The notes under the pieces: model-generated
Databases searched by the model: none
Seen by the model: only the letters and a program-made list of their open reading frames with translations
Told to the model about the DNA's origin: nothing
Program-made: the position numbers and the translations under genes
Shown: in pieces, positions 1 through 9,782 of the stretch
How the letters are laid out: every line of letters starts with the position of its first letter
Numbering within the stretch: position 1 is the stretch's first letter
NCBI RefSeq assembly: GCF_900626075.1
Contig: NZ_UYZY01000002.1
Coordinates: 1,262,484 to 1,326,483 of the forward strand
Source: Clostridium transplantifaecale
GTDB lineage: Bacteria > Bacillota > Clostridia > Lachnospirales > Lachnospiraceae
Direction of reading: 5' to 3'
DNA: 64,000 nt

Positions 1-648
1 TTCAGAAAACGGCCGATGGAAAATTTTGCGGCAGCTTTTTCCAACGCCGGGTTTATGGGAATTCCACTGATTGCGGCTACAGTGGGGGAACGCGGTGTGT
101 TATATACGGCGGGGATGATTGCACTCCTGAATGTGTTTCAATGGACCTATGGCCAGTGGCTTCTGGCTGGTAGAACAGGAGGCAAACAGTGGAAGGGACT
201 ATGTAATCCCCTTACTGTCAGTCTGGTAATTGGCTTGCTCGTTTTTTTGGGCAGAATCACCCCGCCGGATATGGCAATATCCTGTCTGACGACACTATCT
301 GGGCTGAACGGGCCTCTGGCAATGATTGTGTTGGGAGTTTATTTGGCTCAGACAAAGTTGACACAGCTTTTTTGCAGGGGAGAAAGCTATATGGTATGTA
401 TAGTGCGTTTACTTCTGATTCCATTACTGACAATAGGTCTGTTATGTCTGGTTCCAAAACAGTTGCTGACTATGAAGCAGGCGCTGCTGATTGCTGCATG
501 TTCTCCAATCGGTTCGAATGTGGCAGTCTATGCACAGAAGCTGGATAGTGATTATACATATGCGGTACAGTTGGTCTGTCTCAGCACTCTGCTGGGCATT
601 ATATCAATGCCGATTATCATGGGGATTTCCTCTCTGATATGGCAGTAA
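1..648 (+). CDS. AEC-family (auxin efflux carrier type) transporter, C-terminal part
   Basis: The reading frame is open from base 1, so the gene begins before the window. The in-frame ATG at 16 is probably an internal methionine. The visible part of about 215 residues is very hydrophobic and carries the FSNAGFMGIPL motif found after the first membrane helices of AEC permeases, then about seven more hydrophobic segments. AEC proteins are usually 300 residues or more, so roughly a third is missing. They export or import small organic acids, but the substrate cannot be read here. A strong terminator follows the stop. Confidence 0.8.
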   Translation, partial: FRKRPMENFAAAFSNAGFMGIPLIAATVGERGVLYTAGMIALLNVFQWTYGQWLLAGRTGGKQWKGLCNPLTVSLVIGLLVFLGRITPPDMAISCLTTLSGLNGPLAMIVLGVYLAQTKLTQLFCRGESYMVCIVRLLLIPLLTIGLLCLVPKQLLTMKQALLIAACSPIGSNVAVYAQKLDSDYTYAVQLVCLSTLLGIISMPIIMGISSLIWQ

Positions 649-670
649 GATATTAAATATTAAAAAAAGG

Positions 671-712
671 CCGGCTTCCAGGGTATTTAATACCCTGGAA
701 GCCGGTTTTAAT
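671..712 (+). terminator. Rho-independent terminator of the AEC gene
   Basis: A perfect 15-bp stem (671-685 pairing with 691-705), loop TTTAA, followed by TTTTA. It ends the AEC unit before the ECF operon. Confidence 0.9.
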
Positions 713-722
713 TGTTATTTAA

Positions 723-751
723 TTGTATCACAGTCTTCAATATGATAAAAT
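723..751 (+). promoter_or_regulatory. Candidate sigma-A promoter of the ecf-truA operon
   Basis: TTGTAT, 17-bp spacer, TAAAAT. It would give a leader of about 185 nt before ecfA1. No riboswitch fold was recognised in that leader. The -35 box is imperfect, so this is tentative. Confidence 0.35.
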
Positions 752-942
752 GATCGGCGGAAAGAAGAAACTTATCTTATAGAAAGAGGGCAGGGTGGAG
801 AAGATAAAGAAGACGTTAAAAGCAGAGGCGGGATATGGCCAGACGTCTTTTTCAGACAAAATATTACTTGACTCCCAGTTACAATTGCTCTACAATTTAC
901 ACAAATGCGCAGTGATAAAATGCGGTTATGAAGGGCTTGATT

Positions 943-1803
943 ATGAATATTATAAAAGCGGCAAATCTCGTTTTTGATTATATCAGGCGGGATGAGGAAG
1001 ATAAAATAGAAGAAGTGAACCGGGCTATCGATCACGTGGATGTGGAGATAGAAAAGGGGAGCTTTGTGGCGGTCCTGGGACATAACGGTTCTGGAAAGTC
1101 CACATTCGCAAAACATATTAACGGGATTTTGATTCCGACGGAAGGGACGGTCTGGGTGTCTGAGATGGATACGGCGGACGACGATCTTCTGTGGGATGTG
1201 AGAAAGACGGCCGGGATGGTGTTTCAGAACCCGGACAACCAGATTATCGGCAATGTGGTGGAAGAAGATGTGGGCTTTGGTCCGGAGAACATTGGAGTGC
1301 CTACCGAGGAGATCTGGGAACGTGTGGACAACAGCCTTAAGGCAGTGGGGATGACAGCCTACAGGAAGAAGTCTCCTAACCGCCTGTCGGGCGGACAGAA
1401 GCAGAGGGTGGCGATTGCAGGTGTCATGGCGATGAAGCCACAGTGCATTGTCCTGGATGAGCCGACTGCAATGCTTGATCCCAATGGGCGTAAAGACGTT
1501 ATCAGCACCGTACGGGAACTGAACCGGGCGGAAGGGATCACTGTGCTCCTAATCACTCATTATATGGAAGAAGTAATCGATGCAGACAGGGTGATTGTCA
1601 TGGACGGCGGAAAGATTGTCATGGACGGGACTCCGAAGGAGATTTTTTCCAGGGTGGACGAGCTTAAGAGCTACCGTCTGGACGTTCCTCAGGTGACGGA
1701 GCTGGCCTATGAGCTTAAGAAGAGCGGAGCTGCGCTGCCGGATGGAATACTCAGGAAAGAAGAGCTGATGGAAGCGCTGCTTCCGCTCTTAAAAGAGGAA
1801 TAG
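943..1803 (+). CDS. ecfA1: Energy-coupling factor transporter ATP-binding protein EcfA1
   Basis: One of two ATPase subunits that power the ECF module, which imports vitamins and metal ions with interchangeable S-components. Of 286 residues, Walker [10 protein letters not shown] is at 46-54, then the Q-loop VFQNPDNQI, the signature [13 protein letters not shown] and Walker [13 protein letters not shown]. An upstream in-frame ATG at 928 exists, but the ATG at 943 has AAGGG at a better distance and gives the usual family N-terminus. It is first of four tightly packed genes (ecfA1-ecfA2-ecfT-truA), an order conserved in Firmicutes next to ribosomal genes. Confidence 0.93.
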   Translation: MNIIKAANLVFDYIRRDEEDKIEEVNRAIDHVDVEIEKGSFVAVLGHNGSGKSTFAKHINGILIPTEGTVWVSEMDTADDDLLWDVRKTAGMVFQNPDNQIIGNVVEEDVGFGPENIGVPTEEIWERVDNSLKAVGMTAYRKKSPNRLSGGQKQRVAIAGVMAMKPQCIVLDEPTAMLDPNGRKDVISTVRELNRAEGITVLLITHYMEEVIDADRVIVMDGGKIVMDGTPKEIFSRVDELKSYRLDVPQVTELAYELKKSGAALPDGILRKEELMEALLPLLKEE

Positions 1804-1807
1804 AGAT

Positions 1808-2674
1808 ATGTCGATTAAGGTTGTAGATTTGAATTACACGTACGGGGCGGGGACTGCCTTTGAGCAGCATGCCCTGAAACATGTGAATTTTGAGATAAAC
1901 GACGGTGAATTTGTCGGGCTGATCGGCCATACCGGTTCCGGTAAATCCACGTTGATCCAGCATTTGAACGGACTGATCCGTCCTACCAGCGGAGATATCT
2001 TATATCACGGGACAAGCATTTTCAGTGACGGGTATAAGATGAAAGAACTGCGGAGCAAAGTAGGGCTTGTGTTCCAGTATCCGGAGCACCAGCTTTTTGA
2101 GGCCGATGTGTTTTCCGATGTCTGCTTCGGACCGAAGAATCTGGGCTGCACGAAGGAGGAGACGGAGAAGCGGGCCAGACATGCGCTGGATCTCGTCGGC
2201 ATGGACGAGAGCTTTTATGAACAGTCGCCTTTCGAGCTGTCGGGCGGACAGAAGAGAAGGGTTGCGATTGCCGGAGTTCTGGCTATGCGCCCCGAGATGA
2301 TGATTCTGGATGAGCCGACGGCAGGACTGGATCCGCAGGGCCGGGATGAAATCCTCGATCAGGTGGAGAGACTGAACCGGCAGCACGGACTTACGATTCT
2401 CCTCGTTTCACACAGTATGGAAGACATGGCCCGCTATGTGGACCGGATCATGGTGATGAACCATGGGGAGAAAATTTACGACGACACCCCGCGGGAAGTG
2501 TTTAAGCATTATAAGGAGCTGGAGGACATGGGCCTGGCGGCGCCTCAGATTACGTATGTCGTGCAGGAACTCAGAGAACAGGGAATCCCGGTGGATGATA
2601 CGATTACGACTGTGGAAGAGGCAAGAGATGCGATTTTTAACCTCCTTCGGGAGAGGGGGAGGCTTACGTTATGA
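1808..2674 (+). CDS. ecfA2: Energy-coupling factor transporter ATP-binding protein EcfA2
   Basis: The second ECF ATPase, which pairs with EcfA1 under EcfT. The 288-residue protein has Walker A GHTGSGKST, Q-loop VFQYPEHQLF, signature LSGGQKRRVAIAG and Walker B MILDEPTAGLDP, all intact. It starts 4 bp after the ecfA1 stop and its own stop overlaps the start of ecfT (ATGA), which implies translational coupling. Confidence 0.95.
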   Translation: MSIKVVDLNYTYGAGTAFEQHALKHVNFEINDGEFVGLIGHTGSGKSTLIQHLNGLIRPTSGDILYHGTSIFSDGYKMKELRSKVGLVFQYPEHQLFEADVFSDVCFGPKNLGCTKEETEKRARHALDLVGMDESFYEQSPFELSGGQKRRVAIAGVLAMRPEMMILDEPTAGLDPQGRDEILDQVERLNRQHGLTILLVSHSMEDMARYVDRIMVMNHGEKIYDDTPREVFKHYKELEDMGLAAPQITYVVQELREQGIPVDDTITTVEEARDAIFNLLRERGRLTL

Positions 2675-3471
2675 TTAGAGATATCACGATCGGACAGTAT
2701 TATCCGGTAGATTCGGCGGTTCACCGCCTGGATCCGAGGACTAAGCTGTTTGGGACAATGATTTATATTATTTCGCTTTTTTTTGCAAATAACCTTTGGT
2801 GCTATCTGGCGGCTACCCTTTTTCTGGCCGTTGTGATCCGGGTATCCAAAGTTCCCTTTAAATTTATTGTGAAGGGGTTAAAGGCGATTGTTTTCCTGCT
2901 GCTGATCAGCGTCAGCTTTAACCTGTTTTTGACAGAGGGGCGTGTGATCTTCCGCCTCGGTTTTCTGAAGATAACGGCGGAGGGTCTGAGTCTGGCGTTC
3001 TTTATGGGACTGCGTCTGATGTACCTGGTTCTGGGTTCATCCATTATGACGCTGACTACGACTCCCAACCAGCTTACGGATGGCCTGGAGAGGAGCCTTG
3101 GATTTTTAAATAAAATCCGTGTTCCAGTGCATGAAGTTTCGATGATGATGTCGATCGCGCTTCGTTTTATTCCGATCCTGATCGAAGAGACGGATAAGAT
3201 TATGAAGGCCCAGATGGCCAGAGGCGCCGACTTTGAGACGGGTAATCTGATGCAGAGGGCAAAGAGCATGATACCGCTTTTAGTTCCCCTGTTTGTTTCC
3301 GCATTCCGGCGCGCTACGGATCTTGCCATGGCTATGGAGGCCAGATGTTACCGCGGCGGCGAGGGAAGGACGAAGATGAAGCCGCTTCATTATGAGAAGA
3401 GAGACAGGGCGGCCTACGCCGTATTTATTATTTATCTGGCGGCTGTGATCGCGATCCGCGTTGTCCTGTAA
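2671..3471 (+). CDS. ecfT: Energy-coupling factor transmembrane protein EcfT
   Basis: The membrane scaffold joining the two ATPases to vitamin-specific S-components. It has 266 residues with five or so hydrophobic segments. The ARG-containing coupling motifs of the family are visible: QMARGADFETGN near residue 185 and MEARCYRGG near 225. The start overlaps the ecfA2 stop by 4 bp. No S-component lies in the window, consistent with a shared (group II) ECF module. Confidence 0.93.
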   Translation: MIRDITIGQYYPVDSAVHRLDPRTKLFGTMIYIISLFFANNLWCYLAATLFLAVVIRVSKVPFKFIVKGLKAIVFLLLISVSFNLFLTEGRVIFRLGFLKITAEGLSLAFFMGLRLMYLVLGSSIMTLTTTPNQLTDGLERSLGFLNKIRVPVHEVSMMMSIALRFIPILIEETDKIMKAQMARGADFETGNLMQRAKSMIPLLVPLFVSAFRRATDLAMAMEARCYRGGEGRTKMKPLHYEKRDRAAYAVFIIYLAAVIAIRVVL

Positions 3472-3495
3472 AAGAATGACGGCAGGAGATGAAAG

Positions 3496-4548
3496 ATGAG
3501 ACGAATTAAACTGATTGTGGCTTACGACGGGACTGCGTACTGCGGCTGGCAGATTCAGCAGAACGGCGTGACAATAGAGGAAATATTAAACAAGGCTCTG
3601 ACAGGACTTCTGAAGGAGCCTGTTGCCGTTATCGGCGCAAGCAGGACGGATTCCGGCGTCCATGCGAGGGGTAACGTGGCTGTTTTTGATACGGAAAGCC
3701 GGATTCCGGGCGATAAAATCTGTTATGCCCTGAACCAGCGTCTTCCGGATGATATCCGGATCCAGGCATCGGAGGAGGTTCCGCTCACATATCACCCAAG
3801 AAAGGCCAACTGCACAAAGACCTACGAATATAAGATCATGAACCGGAAAATCAGTATGCCGCTGGAACGGCTTTACAGCTATTTCTGTTATTTTGATTTG
3901 GATGTGGATAAGATGAAGCGGGCGGCCGTTTATCTGGTCGGGGAACATGATTTTAAGAGTTTCTGTACGACCCGTTCCCAGGCGGAAGAGACGGTCAGGA
4001 CGATCTACAGCCTGGATGTTGACAAAGCAGGGGACATGATCACAATCCGTATCAGCGGAAGCGGCTTTCTTTATAATATGGTCCGTATTATTACGGGAAC
4101 ACTTGTGAAGGTGGGAATGGGAGTATATCCTCCGGAGCATATGGAAGAGATACTGGAGGCCAGAAACAGGGCGGCAGCGGGGCCGACGATCCCAGCCGAG
4201 GGGCTGACACTGGTGAGCCTGGATTATGAGAAGGAACTCCGGCCTTATCTGGAAGGGAAGAATAAACACTGGCATTACGTTCTGGATCAGAGGGAAGTGG
4301 AAGAAGGCGGTCCGGCCCATCTCACAATTTACCGCTGTGAGGATGAAGAGTTCGAGAGAGTTGTAAGGCGCGTGGTGCATCAGGCGTACAGGAACGGGGC
4401 GAAGCGTGTGTCGGTGGCGGATGACGAAAAAGGCCGGTTCCGGGACGGCGGCCGCTATGGATTTTATACTGTAAAAGAAGATGAAGGATTCTGGATGTGC
4501 GACGAGGCGGGATTGGGTGACGGCGTCATCATGGGCCAGAAACAGTAA
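3496..4548 (+). CDS. truA: tRNA pseudouridine(38-40) synthase TruA, with C-terminal extension
   Basis: Modifies U38-40 in the tRNA anticodon arm. The catalytic Asp52 sits in SRTDSGVHARGN, and the GFLYNMVRIITGTL region is intact. The core normally ends near residue 250 (GLTLVSLDYEK here), about where TruA proteins of 245-260 residues stop. This one continues in frame to 350 residues with a charged tail (HLTIYRCEDEEFERVVRR ... GRYGFYTVKED) that I do not recognise. It is fourth in the ecf operon. In most Firmicutes rplM follows directly, but here rplM is 10.5 kb away. Confidence 0.93.
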   Translation: MRRIKLIVAYDGTAYCGWQIQQNGVTIEEILNKALTGLLKEPVAVIGASRTDSGVHARGNVAVFDTESRIPGDKICYALNQRLPDDIRIQASEEVPLTYHPRKANCTKTYEYKIMNRKISMPLERLYSYFCYFDLDVDKMKRAAVYLVGEHDFKSFCTTRSQAEETVRTIYSLDVDKAGDMITIRISGSGFLYNMVRIITGTLVKVGMGVYPPEHMEEILEARNRAAAGPTIPAEGLTLVSLDYEKELRPYLEGKNKHWHYVLDQREVEEGGPAHLTIYRCEDEEFERVVRRVVHQAYRNGAKRVSVADDEKGRFRDGGRYGFYTVKEDEGFWMCDEAGLGDGVIMGQKQ

Positions 4549-4643
4549 TTAAAGATGCAGGTGTAAACCGGTGATAGAAGAGAGGATGAGGACGCAAAAA
4601 CAGCAGGACATGCCATACGGCATACCGGCATAGTGGGGGGAAA

Positions 4644-6080
4644 ATGAGTAAAACATTTGTTTATCTGGTCTATTTCGGACTTTATTCGCTGGCAATTCTT
4701 ATTATAGGAAAATCATCCTTCGGGGAGAGCGATTCCATCTCGAAGTTTTTTGTCGGAGAGAGGAAAATCGGCGTCTGCCGGCTCTTTTTTACATTTGTGG
4801 GAACCTGGATTTCGGCGGCTACGATACTGGGGTACACGGGAAACGTGTACCAGAACGGTGTGGCCGTCATTTCCATGTCTGTTATTCCGTGGTTTATCGG
4901 AGCGTTAATGCTGTATGCAATCAGCGACAGGCTCTACGATAACGACATTTTTACAATCCCCCAGTTAATACGGAACCGGTACGGATCCAAGGGGCTTCAG
5001 GTTGCCTCGGCCCTTTTGATGTCGGGAGGTTATGTGCTGTATCTCGTTATGCAGATAAAGGGATTTGGCATTGCCGCCTCCAATCTGCTCAATATTGACT
5101 ACAAGGTGGCCGTTTTCCTGGTATATCTTTTTATCCTCTATTCCACCTTTGGGGGCTTTAATTCTGTTACAAAGACAGATGCCGGGAATCTGGTGATGCT
5201 TGCAATCAGTGTCGGGGTGATCTATTTTGTCATTGTTGGGAAAGTGGAAGGCACATGGCTCCTGACCGACGGCACCGTAGCCCGTGAAACGATGAAAGCC
5301 GGAGCAGTGGCGGAACAGAAGGGGCTGTTCCGCGATTATTCCCCCCTCATGTATATTTCCATGTTTTTCGGCTGGGGAATGGGACTGGCTACAAATCCTC
5401 AGTACATGGTCCGTATTGTCGCAGCGAAGGATAAAAAAACGGCTAAACGGATGCTTCTCTGTGCCATGGGGTTTCTTGCGGTATTCTATTTTGCCCTGAC
5501 CCAGATTGGACTGGGGCTTAAAATCCTGTTTCCTCATCTGGAAACATTCTGTGCAACGGATGATATCTTTGTCTATGCCATCGATCATCTGCTCCATACC
5601 AGGTTCAGCGGCTTTTTTCTGATCAGTGTGATCGGAGCCTGCCTCTCCACCGCCAACTCCCAGCTTCTGCTGATTGGCTCCATGCTCTCCTACGATGTGG
5701 CCGGACAGTTCGGATGCAATGGGATGAAGGAGGAAAAGCTCCTGGTCCGGGCCAGATGGTTTATTTTTATCGGAGGGACCCTGTCCCTGATTCTCTCCAT
5801 CAATCCTCCGGGAAATATCCTCTTTTTCGGTGCAGATGTATGGGGAGCGTTTGCAGTTGTTTTCACACCGCTTATTTACGGCGCCCTGCTGTATCCGAAA
5901 GGAACAAAAGCAGGGGCCTATGCGGCATTTATAACGGGAGTCCTCTGTTCGCTCCTGCTCTGGGGGAGAACCACCAGGGTGTATTGGGCGTTCCCGGCGA
6001 CGGCCTGTTCCGTCTCTGCATACCTTGTAGTTTCATACATTGAGAGAAGATGGGGGATGAGAGATGAAATGGCTGAGTGA
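4644..6080 (+). CDS. Sodium:solute symporter (SSS family)
   Basis: A 478-residue membrane protein with about 13 hydrophobic segments. The [13 protein letters not shown] stretch is typical of SSS/PanF-like symporters, which use the sodium gradient to take up organic solutes. It overlaps the following histidine-kinase gene by 17 bp, so symporter, kinase and regulator form one transcript. The substrate is unknown. The 5-oxoproline operon downstream makes a related amino-acid derivative a reasonable guess only. Confidence 0.88.
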   Translation: MSKTFVYLVYFGLYSLAILIIGKSSFGESDSISKFFVGERKIGVCRLFFTFVGTWISAATILGYTGNVYQNGVAVISMSVIPWFIGALMLYAISDRLYDNDIFTIPQLIRNRYGSKGLQVASALLMSGGYVLYLVMQIKGFGIAASNLLNIDYKVAVFLVYLFILYSTFGGFNSVTKTDAGNLVMLAISVGVIYFVIVGKVEGTWLLTDGTVARETMKAGAVAEQKGLFRDYSPLMYISMFFGWGMGLATNPQYMVRIVAAKDKKTAKRMLLCAMGFLAVFYFALTQIGLGLKILFPHLETFCATDDIFVYAIDHLLHTRFSGFFLISVIGACLSTANSQLLLIGSMLSYDVAGQFGCNGMKEEKLLVRARWFIFIGGTLSLILSINPPGNILFFGADVWGAFAVVFTPLIYGALLYPKGTKAGAYAAFITGVLCSLLLWGRTTRVYWAFPATACSVSAYLVVSYIERRWGMRDEMAE

Positions 6081-7410
6081 TAAACTGTCAAAATGGTTTT
6101 TCCAAATAGAAAATGAAATCCTGGTTCCTTTTTTATTCGTAGGAATCATTGTAATCTGCGGATTCGGAGCCATTTCCTATTACAACGGCTACACGATGCA
6201 GAGGGATAACCAGAAAGCAATGGCGCTTCAGATGTTTGATGAGATCAACAAGGACGTCAATTTCCTGACCGGGAAAATCAGTGAGGACGATTTGAGGGAG
6301 AAATACAGATATTACGGACGCGGATATATCAGAATTACCGATAAAAACGGAACAGTTCTGACCTATGAAAGCAGCGCTGCGTCCGACCGGGAGGTGTTCC
6401 TCACCAATGAGGCGGGTAATAAGCTGGGATGGAAGCTGGAGTTTCTGATAGACGGAAAGACATTCGGGGAGGAGATCCTGGAAAAACAGAATTATGTGGT
6501 GGTTGGGGCGATTGCGTCTCTTCTCATCATCATCCAGGCCAGTATCTTTATTTCCCATAACATCACAAGACCTATCAGGAGCATGAGCAGCACCTGCCGG
6601 GAGATCAATAAGAATAAGGGAAATTACAGAAACTACCGGTTTGAATCGGTCAAGAGAAAGGATGAGATTGGCCAGCTTGCCGTCACATTTGAAAGTCTGC
6701 TCCGCAACATGGACAACTACACCAAGATGGAGTATACCAGCAAGATGTCGGCCACTCTTGCCCACGAGATAAAAAACCCTATTGCCGGGATACGCTCAGG
6801 CATCCAGCTGCTAAAAGACAGGGCAGCCAAAGAAGGGGACAAGATGCTCTGCGAGAGCATGATCAAGGAGATAGACCGGGTGACGGCCCTCATTATGAAC
6901 CTGTTTACCCTCTCTGTTAAGAAGGAGTCCCCAAAGGAACAGATTTCCTTTAAAAAGGTGGTTGGGGAAATTGCGATGATTTATTCCAAAGGACCGGAAG
7001 GACAGAAGGTTACGATGGAAACAGAAGTTGAGGAGGATTTGACCGGATATCTGAATGAAAACGAATTCCGCCAGATTGCCCATAACCTGATCAGCAACAG
7101 TATTAAATCCATCCCGTTCGGAACGGAGGGAAGACTTAAGATTACCGGAAAGAGCAGTGACAACCGGGCGCTGATCGAATTCCAGGACAACGGAAAAGGA
7201 ATGAGCAGGGAAGAGCTGTCCCAGGCTATGGAACCGTTTTACACAAAGAGCATCAATGGAATCGGAATCGGTCTCGCTATTGTCAAGAAACTGGTGGAGC
7301 AGAACGGAGGCACTCTGGAGATGGCCAGCGCCTGCGGGGAAGGAACCTGTGTGAGACTCACATTTTACAGGAGGGAGGAAGACTATGAAGAAAATATTAG
7401 TCGTGGATGA
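6064..7410 (+). CDS. Membrane sensor histidine kinase
   Basis: A 448-residue kinase: TM1 at about 19-40, an extracytoplasmic sensor of about 100 residues, TM2 at about 144-164, a HAMP-like linker, and a HisKA domain with phospho-accepting His234 in [14 protein letters not shown]. The ATPase domain follows with N-box [15 protein letters not shown]1 DNGKGM and G2 [12 protein letters not shown]. It overlaps both the symporter before it and the regulator after it (26 bp), so it almost certainly phosphorylates that regulator. The sensor domain is not identified. The symporter may be co-sensor or target. Confidence 0.92.
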   Translation: MKWLSDKLSKWFFQIENEILVPFLFVGIIVICGFGAISYYNGYTMQRDNQKAMALQMFDEINKDVNFLTGKISEDDLREKYRYYGRGYIRITDKNGTVLTYESSAASDREVFLTNEAGNKLGWKLEFLIDGKTFGEEILEKQNYVVVGAIASLLIIIQASIFISHNITRPIRSMSSTCREINKNKGNYRNYRFESVKRKDEIGQLAVTFESLLRNMDNYTKMEYTSKMSATLAHEIKNPIAGIRSGIQLLKDRAAKEGDKMLCESMIKEIDRVTALIMNLFTLSVKKESPKEQISFKKVVGEIAMIYSKGPEGQKVTMETEVEEDLTGYLNENEFRQIAHNLISNSIKSIPFGTEGRLKITGKSSDNRALIEFQDNGKGMSREELSQAMEPFYTKSINGIGIGLAIVKKLVEQNGGTLEMASACGEGTCVRLTFYRREEDYEENISRG

Positions 7411-8740
7411 CGAATTTCTGATCCGCTATACACTGGAAGAGGGGTTGAAGGACAGGGGATATGATGCAAAATCCGCCGGCACCATCGAGGAGGCCGTGGA
7501 GTATGTGAAAAGTTTTCATCCCAATGTGGTGATTCTCGACAACCTCCTGGAACACAGTGTGGGAATCGATGAGATTGCGACCTTTAAGGGAATGGATGAC
7601 GACATCCAGGTCATTCTCATGACGGCTTACGGTTCCGTATCCCAGGCAGTGGAGGCCACAAAGAGGGGAGCCTATGACTACGTTCTGAAGCCGTTCGATG
7701 TGGATGAGATTGATTTTATCATTAAGAGATGCCTGGAGCAGATGAAACGGAAGGATTCCCTGGAGTTTTTAAAGGGGAAATCCCAGGATTTCACCGGAGT
7801 CAGTGAGGCGGTCTGTCAGATACGCTCCCAGATTAAGGTGCTGGGGCAGAACTCCTCCGTCAATGTGCTGATCAGGGGAGAGACGGGAACCGGCAAAGAG
7901 GTGGTGGCCAGGCTGATCCACGACTGCAGTGACAGGAGAGAAAATCTGATGGTCAGAATCAACTGCGGCGCTATTCCGGAGAACCTGCTTGAGAGTGAGC
8001 TGTTCGGCTATGAGAGAGGGGCATTTGCAGGAGCGTTAAAGACGAAAAAAGGACTGATTGAGCTGGCGAACGGAGGGACCGTTTTTCTGGACGAGATTGG
8101 AGAGCTGCCCCTGGCTATGCAGACGAAACTTCTGGCATTTTTAGATGACAGGAAATATAAACGAATCGGCGGGCTGGAAGATATCGAACTGGATGTCAGA
8201 GTGATTGCGGCCACGAACCGTAATCTGGAAAAGGCTATCGAGAGCAAGCAGTTTAGGGAAGATTTATTTTACCGGCTCAATGTCATGCAGATTGTGATCC
8301 CTCCGCTTCGGGAAAGGCGGGAGGATATACCGGCCCTCTGTGACTACTACCTCGACTATTACAATAAATCGTTTGCCAGAAATATTGAAAAAGTGGAACC
8401 TGACTTTATGAGGGAGCTGATTCTCTATGACTGGAAAGGTAATGTCAGGGAGCTTAAGAATATTTTCGAACGCTGCTTCTTATTCAGCCAGGGAAATGTG
8501 CTGGAGAAACATGTGGAACTGACGCCGGTCGAAAAAACAGAGGTCAGAGGCAGCGGAAACTGTTATTACCTTAAGAATCTGGCTGAAGGGCCAATCAGCC
8601 TGGAACAAGAGGTTTCCGTGCTCGAAAAACTCTACATGGAGCAGGCGCTTAAGCTCTGTAACAACAATCTGACAAAGGCGGCGGCCCTCCTTGGGACGAC
8701 CCGTTTTTCGATGAAAAGAAGGATGGACCGGGAGGATTAG
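7385..8740 (+). CDS. Sigma54-type (NtrC family) response regulator
   Basis: 451 residues: receiver domain with phospho-acceptor Asp52 in VVILDNLL, a central AAA+ domain with Walker A GETGTGKE (165-172) and Walker [11 protein letters not shown], and a C-terminal Fis-type helix-turn-helix ([20 protein letters not shown]). The sigma54-contacting loop reads GAFAGA at 212-217 instead of GAFTGA. Thr in that loop is normally important for engaging sigma54, so activity may be altered. A -24/-12-like site lies 69 bp downstream, ahead of pxpA, the likely target. Confidence 0.92.
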   Translation: MKKILVVDDEFLIRYTLEEGLKDRGYDAKSAGTIEEAVEYVKSFHPNVVILDNLLEHSVGIDEIATFKGMDDDIQVILMTAYGSVSQAVEATKRGAYDYVLKPFDVDEIDFIIKRCLEQMKRKDSLEFLKGKSQDFTGVSEAVCQIRSQIKVLGQNSSVNVLIRGETGTGKEVVARLIHDCSDRRENLMVRINCGAIPENLLESELFGYERGAFAGALKTKKGLIELANGGTVFLDEIGELPLAMQTKLLAFLDDRKYKRIGGLEDIELDVRVIAATNRNLEKAIESKQFREDLFYRLNVMQIVIPPLRERREDIPALCDYYLDYYNKSFARNIEKVEPDFMRELILYDWKGNVRELKNIFERCFLFSQGNVLEKHVELTPVEKTEVRGSGNCYYLKNLAEGPISLEQEVSVLEKLYMEQALKLCNNNLTKAAALLGTTRFSMKRRMDRED

Positions 8741-8775
8741 GGACCGGGCGGATGTGAACAGTGCAAAAAGTCACA

Positions 8776-8823
8776 TCGTGCAAAAACGCACGCAAAATTC
8801 GTGCGTTTTTGCACGATTTTTGC
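8776..8823 (+). promoter_or_regulatory. Inverted repeat and candidate sigma54 (-24/-12) promoter of the pxp operon
   Basis: A perfect 17-bp inverted repeat (8776-8792 with 8800-8816) is built from GTGCAAAAA half-sites, with another half-site at 8761-8769. Its right arm runs into TTGCACGATTTTTGC (8809-8823), matching the sigma54 consensus TGGCACG-N4-TTGC with one mismatch. The stem is followed by T-rich sequence, so it could instead be a terminator for the regulator gene. The regulator encoded directly upstream supports the promoter reading. Confidence 0.55.
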
Positions 8824-8862
8824 GTTAATAAGAAAGAAAAATAAATATAATCGAAATCAATA

Positions 8863-8891
8863 TTGAAAAAAATGGAAAAGTCAGATAAAAT
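8863..8891 (+). promoter_or_regulatory. Candidate sigma-A promoter of the pxp operon
   Basis: TTGAAA, 17-bp spacer, TAAAAT, about 65 bp before pxpA. It may give basal transcription alongside the sigma54-like site. Confidence 0.5.
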
Positions 8892-8955
8892 AATACTGTT
8901 GGGACCATAAGGTTCAAGGGGCAAAGACAATGAGAAAGGTAAGGAGGATAAGACT

Positions 8956-9714
8956 ATGTATTATGTGGATTTGAACAGTGATTTAGGCGAGAGTTTCGGC
9001 AATTATACGATTGGTATGGACGGTGAAATTCTTAAATATGTATCGTCCGCAAACGTAGCATGCGGATGGCATGCAGGTGATCCGATCGTGATGGAGAAAA
9101 CGGTTGCCACTGCGAAAGAAAATGGCGTAGCCATAGGAGCCCATCCGGGATTTCCCGACTTAATGGGGTTTGGAAGAAGAAATATGGTGGTTACTCCGGA
9201 GGAAGCGAAGGCTTATGTGAAGTATCAGCTTGGCGCTTTAAAGGCATTTACGGACAGCCACGGAGTTAAGATTCAGCATGTAAAACCGCACGGCGCGCTC
9301 TACAATATGGCGGCGGTTGATGAAAAACTGGCAAAGGCAATGTGCGAGGCAGTTTATGAAGTTGATAAGGATATCATTTTCATGGGTCTGGCCGGTTCGA
9401 AGATGATCGAGGCAGCTGAGGCGGCAGGTCTTAAGGCAGCCAGCGAAGTATTTGCGGACAGGGCATATAACGACGACGGCACTCTGGTTTCCAGAAAATT
9501 AGAGGGCGCTGTAATCAAGGATAAAGAGCTGGCAATCAAACGCGTTGTCAGAATGGTAAAAGAAGGCAAAGTAGAGAGCATCAACGGCAATGACATCGCT
9601 ATCAAGGCAGATTCCATCTGTGTTCACGGCGACAATCCAAAGGCTCTTGAATTTGTAAAAAATATCCGTGAAACTCTGATCGCGGAAGGTGTGGAAATTA
9701 AAAACCTGATGTAA
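8956..9714 (+). CDS. pxpA: 5-oxoprolinase subunit A (LamB/YcsF family)
   Basis: Part of the ATP-dependent PxpABC enzyme that opens 5-oxoproline (pyroglutamate) to glutamate. The 252-residue protein has the family motifs [12 protein letters not shown] at the N-terminus, [12 protein letters not shown] near 30-42 and [10 protein letters not shown] near 115. RBS AAGGAGG precedes the ATG. It is first in a five-gene operon whose members match the B. subtilis ycsF-ycsG-ycsI-kipI-kipA set in a different order. Confidence 0.94.
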   Translation: MYYVDLNSDLGESFGNYTIGMDGEILKYVSSANVACGWHAGDPIVMEKTVATAKENGVAIGAHPGFPDLMGFGRRNMVVTPEEAKAYVKYQLGALKAFTDSHGVKIQHVKPHGALYNMAAVDEKLAKAMCEAVYEVDKDIIFMGLAGSKMIEAAEAAGLKAASEVFADRAYNDDGTLVSRKLEGAVIKDKELAIKRVVRMVKEGKVESINGNDIAIKADSICVHGDNPKALEFVKNIRETLIAEGVEIKNLM

Positions 9715-9782
9715 GGGGAATGGGAATATAACCTGTGAAAGGTAATAAAGCTTTAAAGTAATCTAAGGCGAAGGAGATATAT

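Noticed and set aside
795..977. 60-residue ORF before ecfA1
   Set aside because: No ribosome site, overlaps ecfA1 and no recognisable sequence; more likely leader RNA.
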